Source: Nonlabens sp. MB-3u-79
GTDB taxonomy: Bacteria; Bacteroidota; Bacteroidia; Flavobacteriales; Flavobacteriaceae
Length of the DNA: 64,000 nucleotides
Direction: 5' to 3'
Assembly (NCBI RefSeq): GCF_002831625.1
Contig: NZ_CP025116.1
Coordinates: forward strand, 3,091,501 to 3,155,500
The notes under the pieces are model-generated. The model was not told the DNA's origin. It worked only from the letters and a program-made list of their open reading frames with translations, and made no database searches. Every line of letters begins with the position of its first letter. Position 1 is the stretch's first letter. The position numbers were made by a program, and so were the translations under genes. This document shows positions 1-9,126 of the stretch, in pieces.

Positions 1-1
1 C

Positions 2-907
2 CTTTTTACTATAATCCTAATTTTAATAATTTTTACCGTTTCTGGATATACCTATTTATACATTCTTCCTAAAGGCCCAGAATTAACTGAAACAAAAACG
101 TTAAAAAAAGAAACTGATTCTTTTGTCATGTATGCATATAAAAATAGCGAAAGAAAATCTATTAAAGTTTGGACGTACAAACCTGAAAATTGGAAAAATG
201 AAGGTAGAATTCTTTTTGTAATGCATGGAGGTGGTAGAAATGCAGATGATTATTTAGACGCATGGAAAGAGCTTGCAGACAGCAACAACATTTTAGTGGT
301 AGCTCCTGAGTTTGAAAACAAATATTCAAAATATATTACCAACGATTATCAGGAAGGTAACCTATTTACCTTTTTCGGTTCTAAAAACCCAAAAGAAGAA
401 TGGACATATTCTGTAATTGAAAATATATTCGATGACATTAAGAAAAATAACAATATCACAAATGAAACATATGATATTTTTGGTCATTCCGCAGGTGGCC
501 AGTTTGTACATAGAATGATCATGCTTATGCCCGAAGCAAGAATTAAAACCGCAATAGCAGCTAATGCTGGGCTCTACACTTTTCCAGATGAAAATCTGGA
601 ATATCCTTATGGATCAAAGAATACACCTATTACAGATAATTCCATCAAAAATTCTTTTAAAAAGCACTTAATCATTTTATTAGGTGAGAATGATAATGAT
701 CCAAAATTAGGTACTTTCAGAGAAACCGAGCTTGCTATGAAACAAGGAGCACACAGATTAGAAAGAGGATCTAATTTTTATCAAAAATCACTTGAATTAG
801 CTACTCAAACATCCTCGATTTTTAATTGGGAAGTTGATACTATTGAAAAGGTTGGTCACAATTACAGAAAAATGTCTTCTCAATCAGTGAAGTACTTGTC
901 CAACTAA
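2..907 (+). CDS. Membrane-anchored alpha/beta hydrolase, 5' end cut by window
   Basis: Probable serine esterase or depolymerase-like hydrolase of the alpha/beta fold. The reading frame is open from base 2, so the gene begins outside the window; the ATG at 128 is internal. The extra 42 codons encode a hydrophobic stretch (about 20 residues, rich in L, I and F) followed by a polar linker, which looks like a signal anchor or uncleaved signal peptide, so the enzyme domain would be exported. An oxyanion-type HGGGRN lies near base 225, the nucleophile elbow GHSAGG near 481-498, an acidic GENDND stretch near 686, and a histidine in VGHNY near 855-866, in the usual order Ser-Asp-His. Substrate cannot be told from sequence. 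It ends 154 bp before a T9SS cargo gene on the same strand; no operon is evident. Confidence 0.8.
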   Translation, partial: LFTIILILIIFTVSGYTYLYILPKGPELTETKTLKKETDSFVMYAYKNSERKSIKVWTYKPENWKNEGRILFVMHGGGRNADDYLDAWKELADSNNILVVAPEFENKYSKYITNDYQEGNLFTFFGSKNPKEEWTYSVIENIFDDIKKNNNITNETYDIFGHSAGGQFVHRMIMLMPEARIKTAIAANAGLYTFPDENLEYPYGSKNTPITDNSIKNSFKKHLIILLGENDNDPKLGTFRETELAMKQGAHRLERGSNFYQKSLELATQTSSIFNWEVDTIEKVGHNYRKMSSQSVKYLSN

Positions 908-1061
908 AACCTAATCCCGGCACATCGCAAATAGTTGTCAGTTGAGTGAAAAGAGTTGTTTTAGACACCCAGTAAAAACCCACTAAGCCCACAAGGAGGT
1001 TTGCCTTATAGAGGCTGCTTGCGTTAACCAAGACCATTATACGTCATGATATAGGCACCAT

Positions 1062-2390
1062 ATGAAAACAATTTATTTTATTTTACTCATAGTTTCTTTT
1101 CCACTAATTGTGACTGCCCAAATAGGTACAGTAAGTTTTATAGATACATCTGTTCAAACAGCAGGTGTAACAAAGCTCGAATCTATTGATATAGATAATG
1201 ATGGACATAATGAAATTCTCACTTCTACAAATGGCAATTCTGGCAGATTAGGATTTTATCAGAACCTGACAAACAACAGTTTTTCAGCTTTTAACTTAAT
1301 AGAATCATATGATTTTTGTAGAGGGTTTGCTATAGGCGACTTTAATAATGACAATTGGAATGATATTGTTTCTATTGGAGGTATCAACCAAGATGCTAAA
1401 ATTCACCTCAATAATTCTAGTACATTTAGTCCAGGAGTACTTCTAGATACTAATATTTCGATACAAGTAAATGATGTGGTTGTTGCAGATTTTGATCTGA
1501 ACAACTCTGATGACATTGTTATTATCGGACAACACTCTATTGATTTTTATCGAAATAATGGTAGTGGAAGTTTTACCAAAGAGGAAATCTTAAGCACGAG
1601 TACGTCTCCTTTGATCCTGGAGTGTTTAGACTTAGCAGCAAGGGACATGGACAATGATGGTGATATGGATTTAATAAGCGGAGAAACAGCAGGATTAGTA
1701 GTTTATATCAACGATGGAAATGCTGTGTTTACTCCCCACTATTATTCGGTAAACCCCGAAATTTTTGGTCTTATACACCCAATAGATATAGACAATGATG
1801 GCGACTATGATGTGGCAGGCTATAACAGCGCAGGAGAAGTAAAATGGTTTAGTAATAACGGAAATGCTATCATGACATTTGAAGCCACACTACCTCATAT
1901 TCCCGATTTAATATCATTAAGTTCCATAGATTATAATAACAATGGGGTTGAAGATTTATACACTTCCTACGCCAATAACATTTCAATTTTTGAGAATGAT
2001 ACCAATCATACTTTTAATAACGAAATAACAGTTTATCAAGATAATAGTCTTTTAATGGGCACTGTTCAGCCTGTAGATATTGATCATCAAGGAGCTTTAG
2101 ATTTTCTATGGTCAGGAGGCACTAACAGCATTGCCTTTCACCTTAATCAATCCCCTTTATCTATAAGTGAAGTAAATGCAACAAGTAATTTCTTTTATCC
2201 AAATCCAACAACTGGATTAGTGAATTTTACCAAACCAGTTAAAAAACTGGCGATGTATAATTTATTAGGTCAAAAATATATAGAAGCTTATCATGTAAAT
2301 GAAATAAATTTAACAAACTACCCGTCTGGAATGTACTTACTGGTTTTGGATGATAATGTCCAATTTCCACAAAAAATTATTAAAGAATAA
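1062..2390 (+). CDS. Secreted VCBS/FG-GAP repeat protein with T9SS sorting domain
   Basis: 442-residue exported protein. An N-terminal signal peptide ends near VTAQ. The body is a run of about seven repeats carrying Asp-rich calcium-binding loops of the FG-GAP/VCBS type (for example DIDNDGHNE, DFNNDNWND, DMDNDGDMD, DIDNDGDYD), which normally fold into a beta-propeller. The last about 75 residues form a type A T9SS C-terminal domain: FFYPNPTTGLVNF, then YNLLGQ, then PSGMYLLVL and a final KIIKE. This domain directs passage across the outer membrane and attachment to the surface. Binding partner is unknown; roles in adhesion or polysaccharide binding are common for such proteins but are inference here. 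No catalytic domain is visible. Confidence 0.9.
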   Translation: MKTIYFILLIVSFPLIVTAQIGTVSFIDTSVQTAGVTKLESIDIDNDGHNEILTSTNGNSGRLGFYQNLTNNSFSAFNLIESYDFCRGFAIGDFNNDNWNDIVSIGGINQDAKIHLNNSSTFSPGVLLDTNISIQVNDVVVADFDLNNSDDIVIIGQHSIDFYRNNGSGSFTKEEILSTSTSPLILECLDLAARDMDNDGDMDLISGETAGLVVYINDGNAVFTPHYYSVNPEIFGLIHPIDIDNDGDYDVAGYNSAGEVKWFSNNGNAIMTFEATLPHIPDLISLSSIDYNNNGVEDLYTSYANNISIFENDTNHTFNNEITVYQDNSLLMGTVQPVDIDHQGALDFLWSGGTNSIAFHLNQSPLSISEVNATSNFFYPNPTTGLVNFTKPVKKLAMYNLLGQKYIEAYHVNEINLTNYPSGMYLLVLDDNVQFPQKIIKE

Positions 2391-2970
2391 CGACTTACAA
2401 CTAGGTGCATAATTAATTACTGGCATAGCATACCTTCAAGCCTTTACGCAAAAGAAATGTATGCCGTGTTCTATAGGACTATCAAATAAATGTTGCCACT
2501 GTAAACCCAAATTGTCCATCCAAATAGTGCGATTAAGAAGACTTGTTTATAGATAAAATAAAAGAGCCCTTTATAATAACACCAAAAAAAGGCAATCTAC
2601 TTCCCCTTTGTTATAAAGGTGTAAATTCTGCAATAAAAATTACGGTTGCAGCTTTCATCTCTCCACCTTTATCATTCTTTTCTAATCCTGAAACATGGGG
2701 GCTTGCGAAATATAAAAGTTATCGTATCGAATGTATTTGAAATTTAGGAGCAATTCGTTTCTATCAACTACAGAACAGGAAACCCGTTTTAATTATTAAA
2801 ATCGCAGTCACGCAGGGGTAACAACTCAGCAAGAACAAGGGATTTCCTTATATATAAACTCAAAAAATGTTCTCCGTGATTGACATTCATCTACAGACTT
2901 TAAGACAGTATTAATAAGCTTTCGCTATTAAACTTGTATTCTGTCGGATAACAATTAAATCAATCACATT
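2391..2970. other. 580-bp gene-poor gap
   Basis: No supported gene. One TTG-initiated frame of 65 codons at 2543-2740 has no recognisable features and was rejected. I see no tRNA, no strong hairpin and no copy of the repeats found elsewhere in the window. The right end presumably carries the promoter of the small gene at 2971, but no clean TAnnTTTG box is evident. Confidence 0.5.
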
Positions 2971-3159
2971 ATGAGTACCACATTTTTGAATACCAAGACC
3001 AGAGGGATCACCAAGACTGTAGCTGAATTCACCAAACAGGAGGGTCAGAGCAATAAAGAGTTCCGTGAATTTATAAGTGAACAAGTTGTGGAGCACAGAA
3101 AAGAAGGAATGGATGTATTCAAATCCCCAAGACCAGGAGATATTCAAGAAAACGAATAG
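2971..3159 (+). CDS. Small hypothetical protein (62 aa)
   Basis: Not recognised. A 62-residue hydrophilic protein rich in K and E with no signal peptide or membrane segment; it is probably cytoplasmic and partly helical, with a proline-containing acidic tail (PRPGDIQENE). The start ATG follows an AT-rich leader without a Shine-Dalgarno sequence, normal for this phylum. Support for a real gene comes from sensible composition, an isolated position in a large gap, and a strong terminator hairpin 43 bp after the stop. The overlapping minus-strand frame (2911-3198) is less plausible because it would read through that composition as hydrophobic low-quality sequence. Function unknown. Confidence 0.6.
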   Translation: MSTTFLNTKTRGITKTVAEFTKQEGQSNKEFREFISEQVVEHRKEGMDVFKSPRPGDIQENE

Positions 3160-3201
3160 CTTTCTATCCATAACACAAAGGCTAGTAAATAACAACAAAG
3201 C

Positions 3202-3236
3202 AAAAAGGCTATTTAGGAAATCTAAATAGCCTTTTT
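3202..3236 (+). terminator. Rho-independent terminator after the 62-aa gene
   Basis: Perfect 14-bp inverted repeat (AAAAAGGCTATTTA at 3202-3215 and TAAATAGCCTTTTT at 3223-3236) around a 7-nt loop, followed by T-rich sequence. It could work in both directions, but only the plus-strand small gene points into it at close range. Confidence 0.85.
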
Positions 3237-3452
3237 CTTTGTTGTATAATTATAAAAAAGCAACAGGTAAACCTGCAAACTTTAGGGCTAAACCAAATGG
3301 TTGGTGTACTTTTATAAAGTCGTAAAATCTTAATGATTTTGCTTAAAAAAAATAAAACAAAAGGCTTTGACCAGATGCCAATAGAGAACCAAAACATTTC
3401 TTACATGCTAATCACTAACAGTTCAAGCGACTCCTTATAAACCCATACTAAA

Positions 3453-4760
3453 ATGACAAAGCAACATAGGATCATTACATTAATTGCTATCGTGGGTATG
3501 CTCAGCCTGAATTCCTGCAGCAGCAAATTATCACCTACCACACAAAAAGCAACTACTTCAAATTCTGAATCGGCCCTTAAAAAACCATATGTACTATTGA
3601 TTTCTCTAGATGGTTTTCGTTGGGATTATGTAGATAAATATAGACCTCCCAACTTAATCAATTTTATTTCTAAAGGTGTTAAGGCACAATCATTAATACC
3701 CTCCTATCCTTCTAAGACCTTCCCTAATCACTATACGATTGCAACGGGAATGTACCCAGATAAACATGGTATTATAGGTAATATTTTTTACAGTTATGAA
3801 AAGGAAGCTACTTATAACATTAGGAATCGAGAAATGGCTGAAGACGGAAGTTTTTACGGAGGTTCTCCCATATGGATAGAAGCAAATAAGGCATCTATGG
3901 TTACGGCCAGTTACTTCTTTGTGGGTACAGAAGCAAACATTCAAGGAATGTCACCTACCTATTACTATAAATACGATGGTAGTGTAAAAAATGAAACTCG
4001 TGTTGCTCAAGCCGTAAAATGGCTAAAGATGCCTGCAAAAAAAAGACCCCATCTAGTCACTATGTACTTTAGTGATATGGATGATGCAGGGCATAATTTT
4101 AGCCCATCCAATGATGAAGAGCTAAAAAACAAACTACTGGCTTTAGATAAGAACTTAGGTGATTTATTTAAAGGCATAGCAGCTACAGGACTGCCTGTAA
4201 ACATTATTATAGTTTCAGATCACGGCATGGCAAATCAATCTATCGAAAACCTTATACCCGTAGATGACATTCAAAACGACAGTTTGTTTTCAACCATTAA
4301 TAACGGCTCCATAGTCAATATTCATCCCAAAGACCATATAGATACCAATGATTTGTTGGAGGATTTAAAACGAAAGGAACATCATTTTAAAGTCTATAAA
4401 ACCGAAGATACCCCTGGTTTTGAAAACATCCCTACCAATAAAGACTGGGGACCTTTACAACTAGTGCCTGATCTGGGCTATTATTTTTCAACTAAAAAAA
4501 GTATAGCTGCAAGAATTGAAAAAAATATAACAACTATAGGTGTGCATGGTTTTGATACCAAATACAAAGATATGCACGGCATCTTTTATGCAAAAGGTCC
4601 TGCCTTTAAAAAGAATTACGAGATACCAGCAGTAAAAAACATTCATATTTATCCATTAATGTGCAGGCTATTAGGACTAGAAATTCCAGAAGGTATTGAC
4701 GGAGATTTAGACCAAATAAAAAGTGTTTTAACTCCACTCTTAAACAAGGAGCAGGATTGA
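3453..4760 (+). CDS. Ectonucleotide pyrophosphatase/phosphodiesterase-like lipoprotein
   Basis: 435 residues, type I phosphodiesterase/nucleotide pyrophosphatase (NPP) family of the alkaline phosphatase superfamily. A lipoprotein signal with lipobox LNSC (Cys about residue 22) places it in the periplasm or on the outer membrane. Metal and nucleophile motifs appear in family order: SLDGFRWDY (first Asp, about residue 52), SKTFPNHYTIATG with the nucleophile Thr near 90, SDMDDAGH near 206-213, SDHGM near 254, and GVHGFD with the last His near 365. All expected ligands are present, so it should be an active two-metal enzyme. Likely substrates are phosphodiesters such as nucleotides or phospholipid head groups; which one is not visible. 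The next gene is 68 bp downstream on the same strand. Confidence 0.92.
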   Translation: MTKQHRIITLIAIVGMLSLNSCSSKLSPTTQKATTSNSESALKKPYVLLISLDGFRWDYVDKYRPPNLINFISKGVKAQSLIPSYPSKTFPNHYTIATGMYPDKHGIIGNIFYSYEKEATYNIRNREMAEDGSFYGGSPIWIEANKASMVTASYFFVGTEANIQGMSPTYYYKYDGSVKNETRVAQAVKWLKMPAKKRPHLVTMYFSDMDDAGHNFSPSNDEELKNKLLALDKNLGDLFKGIAATGLPVNIIIVSDHGMANQSIENLIPVDDIQNDSLFSTINNGSIVNIHPKDHIDTNDLLEDLKRKEHHFKVYKTEDTPGFENIPTNKDWGPLQLVPDLGYYFSTKKSIAARIEKNITTIGVHGFDTKYKDMHGIFYAKGPAFKKNYEIPAVKNIHIYPLMCRLLGLEIPEGIDGDLDQIKSVLTPLLNKEQD

Positions 4761-4828
4761 AAATAAAACAAATTATAAACTCGCTCTTGTAAACGCCACG
4801 TAACCTACTATCTAAAAACTATAAATTG

Positions 4829-5341
4829 ATGTATAACAAATTGTACGAATGGGGTACTAGGTTTTTATCTAAAGCCGCCTTATTTAAATTTGGCTTGAAC
4901 TGGTCACCTATGTACAGAAGAAGTACAGCAAAAATAATTTACGTATCAACAGATTTATTGCAGGTAAAAATGAAGTTACCCATCAGCTGGAAAAATAAAA
5001 ACTATATGAACTCCATATTTGGCGGTAGCATATATGCCTCGGTAGACCCCATACCTATGTTTCAGTTGATCAATATAATAGGAGATCATTACGTAGTTTG
5101 GGACAAGGCGGCTACGATCAAATTTAAGAAACCCGCAAAAGAAAACCTATACGCAGAGTTTCTATACTCAGAAAAAGAATTGGCAGAAATCAAACAACTA
5201 GTAGAGCGAGATAAAGAAATCGAAATCGTAAAATTAGTAAAGTTGACCAACAAAAGCAGTACTCAGGTGTATTGCGAAATAGAAAAGATCATCTACGTTG
5301 CAAATAAGGAGTTCTATAAAAATAAACGTCTAGGTGAGTAA
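4829..5341 (+). CDS. DUF4442 hotdog-fold protein (thioesterase-like)
   Basis: About 170 residues, resembling the DUF4442 family, which has the hotdog fold of PaaI-type acyl-CoA thioesterases. Recognisable parts are the N-terminal helix region (WSPMYRRSTAKI), the central FGGSIYASVDPIPMFQL segment matching the hotdog helix with its Gly-Gly turn, and the following VVWDKAATIKFKKPAK strand. A TTG at 4826 directly precedes the ATG; I chose the ATG at 4829. Thioesterase activity is inferred from fold only. It follows the phosphodiesterase gene by 68 bp and may be co-transcribed with it. No membrane segment is visible. Confidence 0.8.
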   Translation: MYNKLYEWGTRFLSKAALFKFGLNWSPMYRRSTAKIIYVSTDLLQVKMKLPISWKNKNYMNSIFGGSIYASVDPIPMFQLINIIGDHYVVWDKAATIKFKKPAKENLYAEFLYSEKELAEIKQLVERDKEIEIVKLVKLTNKSSTQVYCEIEKIIYVANKEFYKNKRLGE

Positions 5342-5365
5342 AAAGATACTAGAGAATATAAAACT

Positions 5366-6046
5366 TTAATAAACTTCATAAAGTATGGTCTCAATAACCC
5401 CCCTCCCTTTATCTAATCTAGTAGAAAGCAAATGCCGTGCTTCTTTTACTTTGAAATGAAACGGTGCTGCTAATACGTCCAATCCACTTTGGCTTTTAAG
5501 TCTTATACCTTGACCAGAGATGATATCCTTGTTAGGTACAAAATCACCTTCAGGCAGGTGCTCCGTTAGTACCACATATTTATAACCTCTTAATTGATTT
5601 AGGGTACTTTGAATTTCGGAATTAGATAGGTGTTGTAAGACCTGTCTTAGTAACGCACAATCTGCAACAGGTAAAGGATCAACTGCTATATCTAAACAAT
5701 GAAATTTTAAATTTTCTTTTTGGAACATTTTTTTATTATGCGCGATCACATTGGACGCGACATCAACACCTTCATAGTTCTTTGTATGTGGTACTAATTG
5801 TTTACCTATATTAAAATCCCCACAACCCATATCGCATACGGAAATGGGATCTTCAAAAGAATTTAAAAATAAGGTGACTGCGTTTATATAAGGGGCTACT
5901 ATATCTGGATGATGTGACCCGCTTCCTGAATAATAAGGAGCACCAGTAGTCGTTCCCCATAATCCATTGTCATAAATCTGCTCCATGGCCGCTTTAGTAG
6001 GCCAGGGCTTCTTAATTCGTTGCTTGTTACCATCCTTATGATTCAT
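5366..6046 (-). CDS. Class I SAM-dependent methyltransferase
   Basis: 226 residues. Motif I of the Rossmann methyltransferases is clear (VCDMGCGDFNIGK, about residues 69-81), followed by an acidic residue at the end of strand 2 (YEGVDVASN) and a later motif LLRQVLQHLSN that resembles the post-motif II helix of small-molecule methyltransferases. The N-terminal third (LWGTTTGAPYYSGSGSHH) is less common and may bind substrate. Substrate unknown. The gene converges on the DUF4442 gene with a 24-bp gap and has its own upstream region; no operon partner is visible. Confidence 0.85.
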   Translation of the reverse strand: MNHKDGNKQRIKKPWPTKAAMEQIYDNGLWGTTTGAPYYSGSGSHHPDIVAPYINAVTLFLNSFEDPISVCDMGCGDFNIGKQLVPHTKNYEGVDVASNVIAHNKKMFQKENLKFHCLDIAVDPLPVADCALLRQVLQHLSNSEIQSTLNQLRGYKYVVLTEHLPEGDFVPNKDIISGQGIRLKSQSGLDVLAAPFHFKVKEARHLLSTRLDKGRGVIETILYEVY

Positions 6047-6265
6047 ACCACTTTTATGAGATCAAGATAAGCTATAACTACTGTTTTGTACACCAACACA
6101 TCCATAACTTATTTTCCATAAAAAATAGGTTGTATAACTACCTGTCTACAAAATATTTATAAAATGGAAAGCAGGACGCGTAAGGAATCCAGAAAAATTA
6201 TTGAACAACTCGACTTCATTCATTATGGCTAAAAAACACCAACTATATATATCAATTATCATTTG

Positions 6266-6273
6266 TACATTTG
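6266..6273 (+). promoter_or_regulatory. Candidate -7 box TACATTTG
   Basis: Exact match to the Bacteroidota -7 consensus TAnnTTTG, 15 nt before the ATG at 6289. No good TTG -33 element is seen at the usual 17-23 nt spacing, so support is moderate. The TTG at 6271 sits inside this box, which argues that it is not a start codon. Confidence 0.45.
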
Positions 6274-6288
6274 GCAACAAGCCCATTT

Positions 6289-7287
6289 ATGAAAAAGCAT
6301 TACTTACTAGTAGTTCTCAGCCTCTCTTTTTTTTGTTTTCAAAATACCACAGCGCAAAATAACGATGTAGAAAATGTATTGACCGACATCCTCTTTATAC
6401 TCGATCAATACAACGATCCCGCGGCTGAAGCCAGCGTTATGCAAACAGGTGCTGGATGGTTTCATACTGCCAAATCTTTAGATAAATTCAAGGTGAATGT
6501 AGCTGTTGGGATGAGCGGCCTTCCCTTTCCCAAAAGCAAACAAAATTTTAGTGTGCGAGAATCAGATTTTATCAACTTGGACATAAGAGATGGAGATCAA
6601 GCTTCTATACCTACTGCTTTAGGTGGACAGCGCCGTGTGTTTTTCGACTTTATGATCGATGGAGAAACCTATGAATTTCAAGCTTTTTCTGGATTAAATA
6701 CAGACTTTTTTGCTTTACCTTATATCCAAGGCCAGATAGGTTTATGGAAAGAAACAGAAGTAAGCTTGCGTTTTGTACCGCAAATTACTATAGAAAGGTC
6801 TAGCTATGCCATTTATGGTTTAGGAATCAAACACAACCTTTCTCAATACTTTTATAAAGAGCAACGCGGTTTTGACCTTGCTTTTTATACTAATTACAGC
6901 CTTACAGATCTCAATTTAGGTTATGACGAGCCACTGGATCTAGAACCATCAGACGGTGGGGCACCACTAGCAATTATCGATGGGTCACTTATTGATTTTC
7001 ATTCTATTAATGCTGGTCTAGTGGCCAGTAAGGATTTTAATAAGTGGACTCTTTCTAGCGCACTTAATTACAATACGAGTTGGGTAGATTACAGCCTTAC
7101 TGGAGAACGCAGCTTGTTTTTTGATCTGTTCAATAACGTACTAAGCACCCTTAGTGAGACCAAGCACTCTTTTAAGCTGGACCTGGGAGCTGCTTATCAA
7201 CTCACCCCTAAATGGAATTTAAACACACAGTTGAGCGCTGGACAGTTTGTCAACCTTAATATTAGCGGTGTTTACAACATCAATTAA
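6289..7287 (+). CDS. DUF6588-like secreted/outer-membrane protein
   Basis: 332 residues from the ATG at 6289 (a TTG start at 6271 is possible but would put the signal peptide six residues in and lies inside a promoter-like box). Signal peptide MKKHYLLVV...NTTAQ, then a mature protein that matches my memory of the DUF6588 family of Bacteroidota: a GWFHTAKS segment, a GMSGLPFP segment, and many alternating strands ending in YNIN. The C-terminal half has the alternation of hydrophobic and polar residues typical of outer-membrane beta-barrels, so an outer-membrane location is likely. Function unknown. Confidence 0.75.
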   Translation: MKKHYLLVVLSLSFFCFQNTTAQNNDVENVLTDILFILDQYNDPAAEASVMQTGAGWFHTAKSLDKFKVNVAVGMSGLPFPKSKQNFSVRESDFINLDIRDGDQASIPTALGGQRRVFFDFMIDGETYEFQAFSGLNTDFFALPYIQGQIGLWKETEVSLRFVPQITIERSSYAIYGLGIKHNLSQYFYKEQRGFDLAFYTNYSLTDLNLGYDEPLDLEPSDGGAPLAIIDGSLIDFHSINAGLVASKDFNKWTLSSALNYNTSWVDYSLTGERSLFFDLFNNVLSTLSETKHSFKLDLGAAYQLTPKWNLNTQLSAGQFVNLNISGVYNIN

Positions 7288-7316
7288 GCTTTTTACTTCT
7301 TAAGGGCTTATGAGGA

Positions 7317-7338
7317 TTCCGCTTTCGCGAAAGCGGAA
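7317..7338. repeat. Flavobacterial palindrome copy 1 (22-bp perfect)
   Basis: TTCCGCTTTCGCGAAAGCGGAA, fully self-complementary over 22 bp, in the gap between two converging genes. It is one of eleven copies of the CGCTTTCGCGAAAGCG core in the window. Confidence 0.95.
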
Positions 7339-7405
7339 CACCTACCAACTTTACCACACAAGATCCTTACTCCTATCCTCGAGACATTATTTAGAGTAAA
7401 TCCAT

Positions 7406-7438
7406 AAAAAAATCCCCATCATTGCTGATGAGGATTTT
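7406..7438 (-). terminator. Terminator of the rpmI-rplT unit
   Basis: On the minus strand a 13-bp stem (arms at 7426-7438 and 7409-7421, one G-T type mismatch) around a 4-nt loop is followed by a run of seven Ts. It lies about 30 bp after the rplT stop codon. Confidence 0.85.
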
Positions 7439-7466
7439 CTATTTGCGAGAGGTTGTTAAACCTAAA

Positions 7467-7811
7467 TTATTTTACTTTGTTTACTACTGCTTCAAAAGCT
7501 TCTGGATGATTCATGGCAAGATCTGCAAGAACTTTACGATTTAACTCGATGTTGTTCTTTTTTACAGCTCCCATAAATACAGAGTAGCTCATACCGTGCA
7601 TACGTGAACCAGCGTTGATACGCGTGATCCATAATCTACGGAATGATCTTTTCTTGTTTCTTCTATCGCGGTAAGAATAAGACATTGCTTTCTCTACTGC
7701 GTTCTTTGCTACTGTCCATACGTTTTTACGACGTCCGAAGTAACCTTTTGCCTGCTTGAGGACTTTTTTTCTACGAGCTCTACGAGCTACGGCATTTACT
7801 GATCTAGGCAT
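7467..7811 (-). CDS. rplT: 50S ribosomal protein L20
   Basis: 114 residues, the usual length. The highly basic N-terminal half ([16 protein letters not shown], then KGYFGRRKN) threads into 23S rRNA during early 50S assembly; the C-terminal half carries the conserved [10 protein letters not shown] and [18 protein letters not shown] segments. It is the last gene of the thrS-infC-rpmI-rplT cluster, 107 bp after rpmI, followed by a terminator. In other bacteria L20 represses its own operon by binding the mRNA leader; whether that holds here is not shown. Confidence 0.98.
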   Translation of the reverse strand: MPRSVNAVARRARRKKVLKQAKGYFGRRKNVWTVAKNAVEKAMSYSYRDRRNKKRSFRRLWITRINAGSRMHGMSYSVFMGAVKKNNIELNRKVLADLAMNHPEAFEAVVNKVK

Positions 7812-7918
7812 AATTTTAATTTTTTAACAGCAGGCGATCCATTTCTAGATTCTTTAATTGTGCACTACTATTGGGTTAATGTGTGAATTAACAAACCGTC
7901 AAGGTTTACAATGTCGTC

Positions 7919-8116
7919 TTACTTAAGACGTAATTGTAACATGACATTAGGTACATCTGCTTTGTGCACAACTGTATCGTGAGTCAAAGCTAGTTTACGT
8001 TTCTTGCTCTTTTTAGTCAGGATGTGACTTTTAAAAGCGTGTTTTCTTTTGATCTTTCCAGTACCAGTAAGCTTAAAACGCTTCTTAGCACTAGATTTTG
8101 TTTTCATTTTAGGCAT
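7919..8116 (-). CDS. rpmI: 50S ribosomal protein L35
   Basis: 65 residues, standard length, very basic: [18 protein letters not shown], then [11 protein letters not shown] and the closing LRLK. Component of the large ribosomal subunit. It is transcribed ahead of rplT and separated from infC by 442 bp that hold an infC terminator, so the two ribosomal genes probably have a separate promoter. Confidence 0.98.
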   Translation of the reverse strand: MPKMKTKSSAKKRFKLTGTGKIKRKHAFKSHILTKKSKKRKLALTHDTVVHKADVPNVMLQLRLK

Positions 8117-8558
8117 AATTTCCTTTTTTAAATTCTCGCATTCCTTATTTAAAACCTATCTAATTACCTGATTCCGTGTGGTATAAAATCTATTGAAAAT
8201 AGACTTTAAAAACAACTGAACAAGACATCAATGAAGCTCCTTTATTAAGGAGTGCAAAAATAGGTTTTTATTTGGAAAATGTATGATAAATCACCGATTT
8301 ATTCCTCCTTATCCTTTAGATAATAAAAGATAAATGCAGCACCTATAGTCAAGTCTCTAGAGACTTGAAGTCGCTTGGTATAATTTTAGGGATTTGTACC
8401 TGCATAATCTAGCCGTTGAATAAGGTTTTCAACTCTTGGCTTTTAACCAAAAAAAAACTGCCTCTTAGATAGAAGCAGCCTTTTATGATTATTCTTTAAG
8501 TGACCTTTGTTAGGTGGGCTTTATTCAGCGCACTTACATCTGTCCTTTAGGGAGTAAC
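8117..8558. other. infC-rpmI gap with possible structured leader
   Basis: 442 bp without a gene. Its left part is the leader of rpmI on the minus strand: a candidate -7 box TATTTTTG at 8262-8255, then a hairpin (CTCCTT/AAGGAG arms around 8236-8253) near the predicted 5' end of the transcript and about 120 nt before the rpmI start. The right part holds the infC terminator. No -33 box is visible, so the promoter is tentative. Confidence 0.4.
8449..8480 (-). terminator. Terminator of infC
   Basis: Minus-strand hairpin with arms at 8472-8478 and 8458-8464 (seven pairs including one wobble) followed by nine Ts. It lies about 80 bp after the infC stop and separates infC from rpmI. Confidence 0.7.
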
Positions 8559-9110
8559 TTACTTTTTCTTAGGTGCGATAAACATATTCATACGTTTACC
8601 TTCCATTTTAGGCATTTGTTCTACTTTACCTAACTCTTCTAGATCTTGAGCTAATCTCAATAATAAGATTTCACCTTGATCCTTATAAATAATGGAACGA
8701 CCTTTAAAGAACACATAGGCTTTTAATTTAGATCCTTCTTTAAGGAACTTCTCACCGTGTTTTCTTTTAAATTCATAATCATGATCATCTGTATTGGGTC
8801 CAAAACGGATTTCCTTAATAACGACCTTACTAGCATTTTGCTTGATTATTTTCTCCCGCTTCTTTTGCTCATAGACAAATTTCTTATAGTCCATGATTTT
8901 TGCCACAGGTGGGTCAGCATTAGGAGAAATCTCAACCAGGTCGAGTTCTTTCTCTTGTGCTTCTTTAAGGGCTTCACGAGTGTCCATAACACGTGGTTCT
9001 CCATCGCCTACAAGGCGTACTTGTCTTGCACGTATCTTTTCATTGATTGCATGCTTGTCTTCTTTGATAATTCGAGCCGGACCACGGCTTCTGCGTCTAC
9101 GTATTGCTAT
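8559..9110 (-). CDS. infC: Translation initiation factor IF-3, AUA start
   Basis: IF-3 binds the 30S subunit, keeps subunits apart and checks the start codon. From the first ATG (8987) the protein would be 142 residues and lack most of the N-terminal domain. The frame stays open upstream to a stop at 9125-9123, and those codons encode recognisable IF-3 sequence: [15 protein letters not shown], then [17 protein letters not shown]. The only sensible starts are ATA codons; ATA at 9110-9108 gives MAIRRRR and a 183-residue protein, the family's usual size. No ATG, GTG, TTG or CTG occurs between the stop and this conserved sequence. A rare start codon is a known feature of infC (AUU in E. coli), where it lets IF-3 repress itself. 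The C-terminal domain ends [12 protein letters not shown]. thrS ends 16 bp upstream. Confidence 0.88.
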   Translation of the reverse strand: MAIRRRRSRGPARIIKEDKHAINEKIRARQVRLVGDGEPRVMDTREALKEAQEKELDLVEISPNADPPVAKIMDYKKFVYEQKKREKIIKQNASKVVIKEIRFGPNTDDHDYEFKRKHGEKFLKEGSKLKAYVFFKGRSIIYKDQGEILLLRLAQDLEELGKVEQMPKMEGKRMNMFIAPKKK

Positions 9111-9126
9111 GACTATATAATTTTAA

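Noticed and set aside
2543..2740. 65-codon frame starting with TTG
   Set aside because: No domain, no promoter, odd composition, no terminator.
6271..6288. TTG start for the DUF6588-like gene
   Set aside because: It lies inside a TACATTTG box and would push the signal peptide inward; ATG at 6289 is better.
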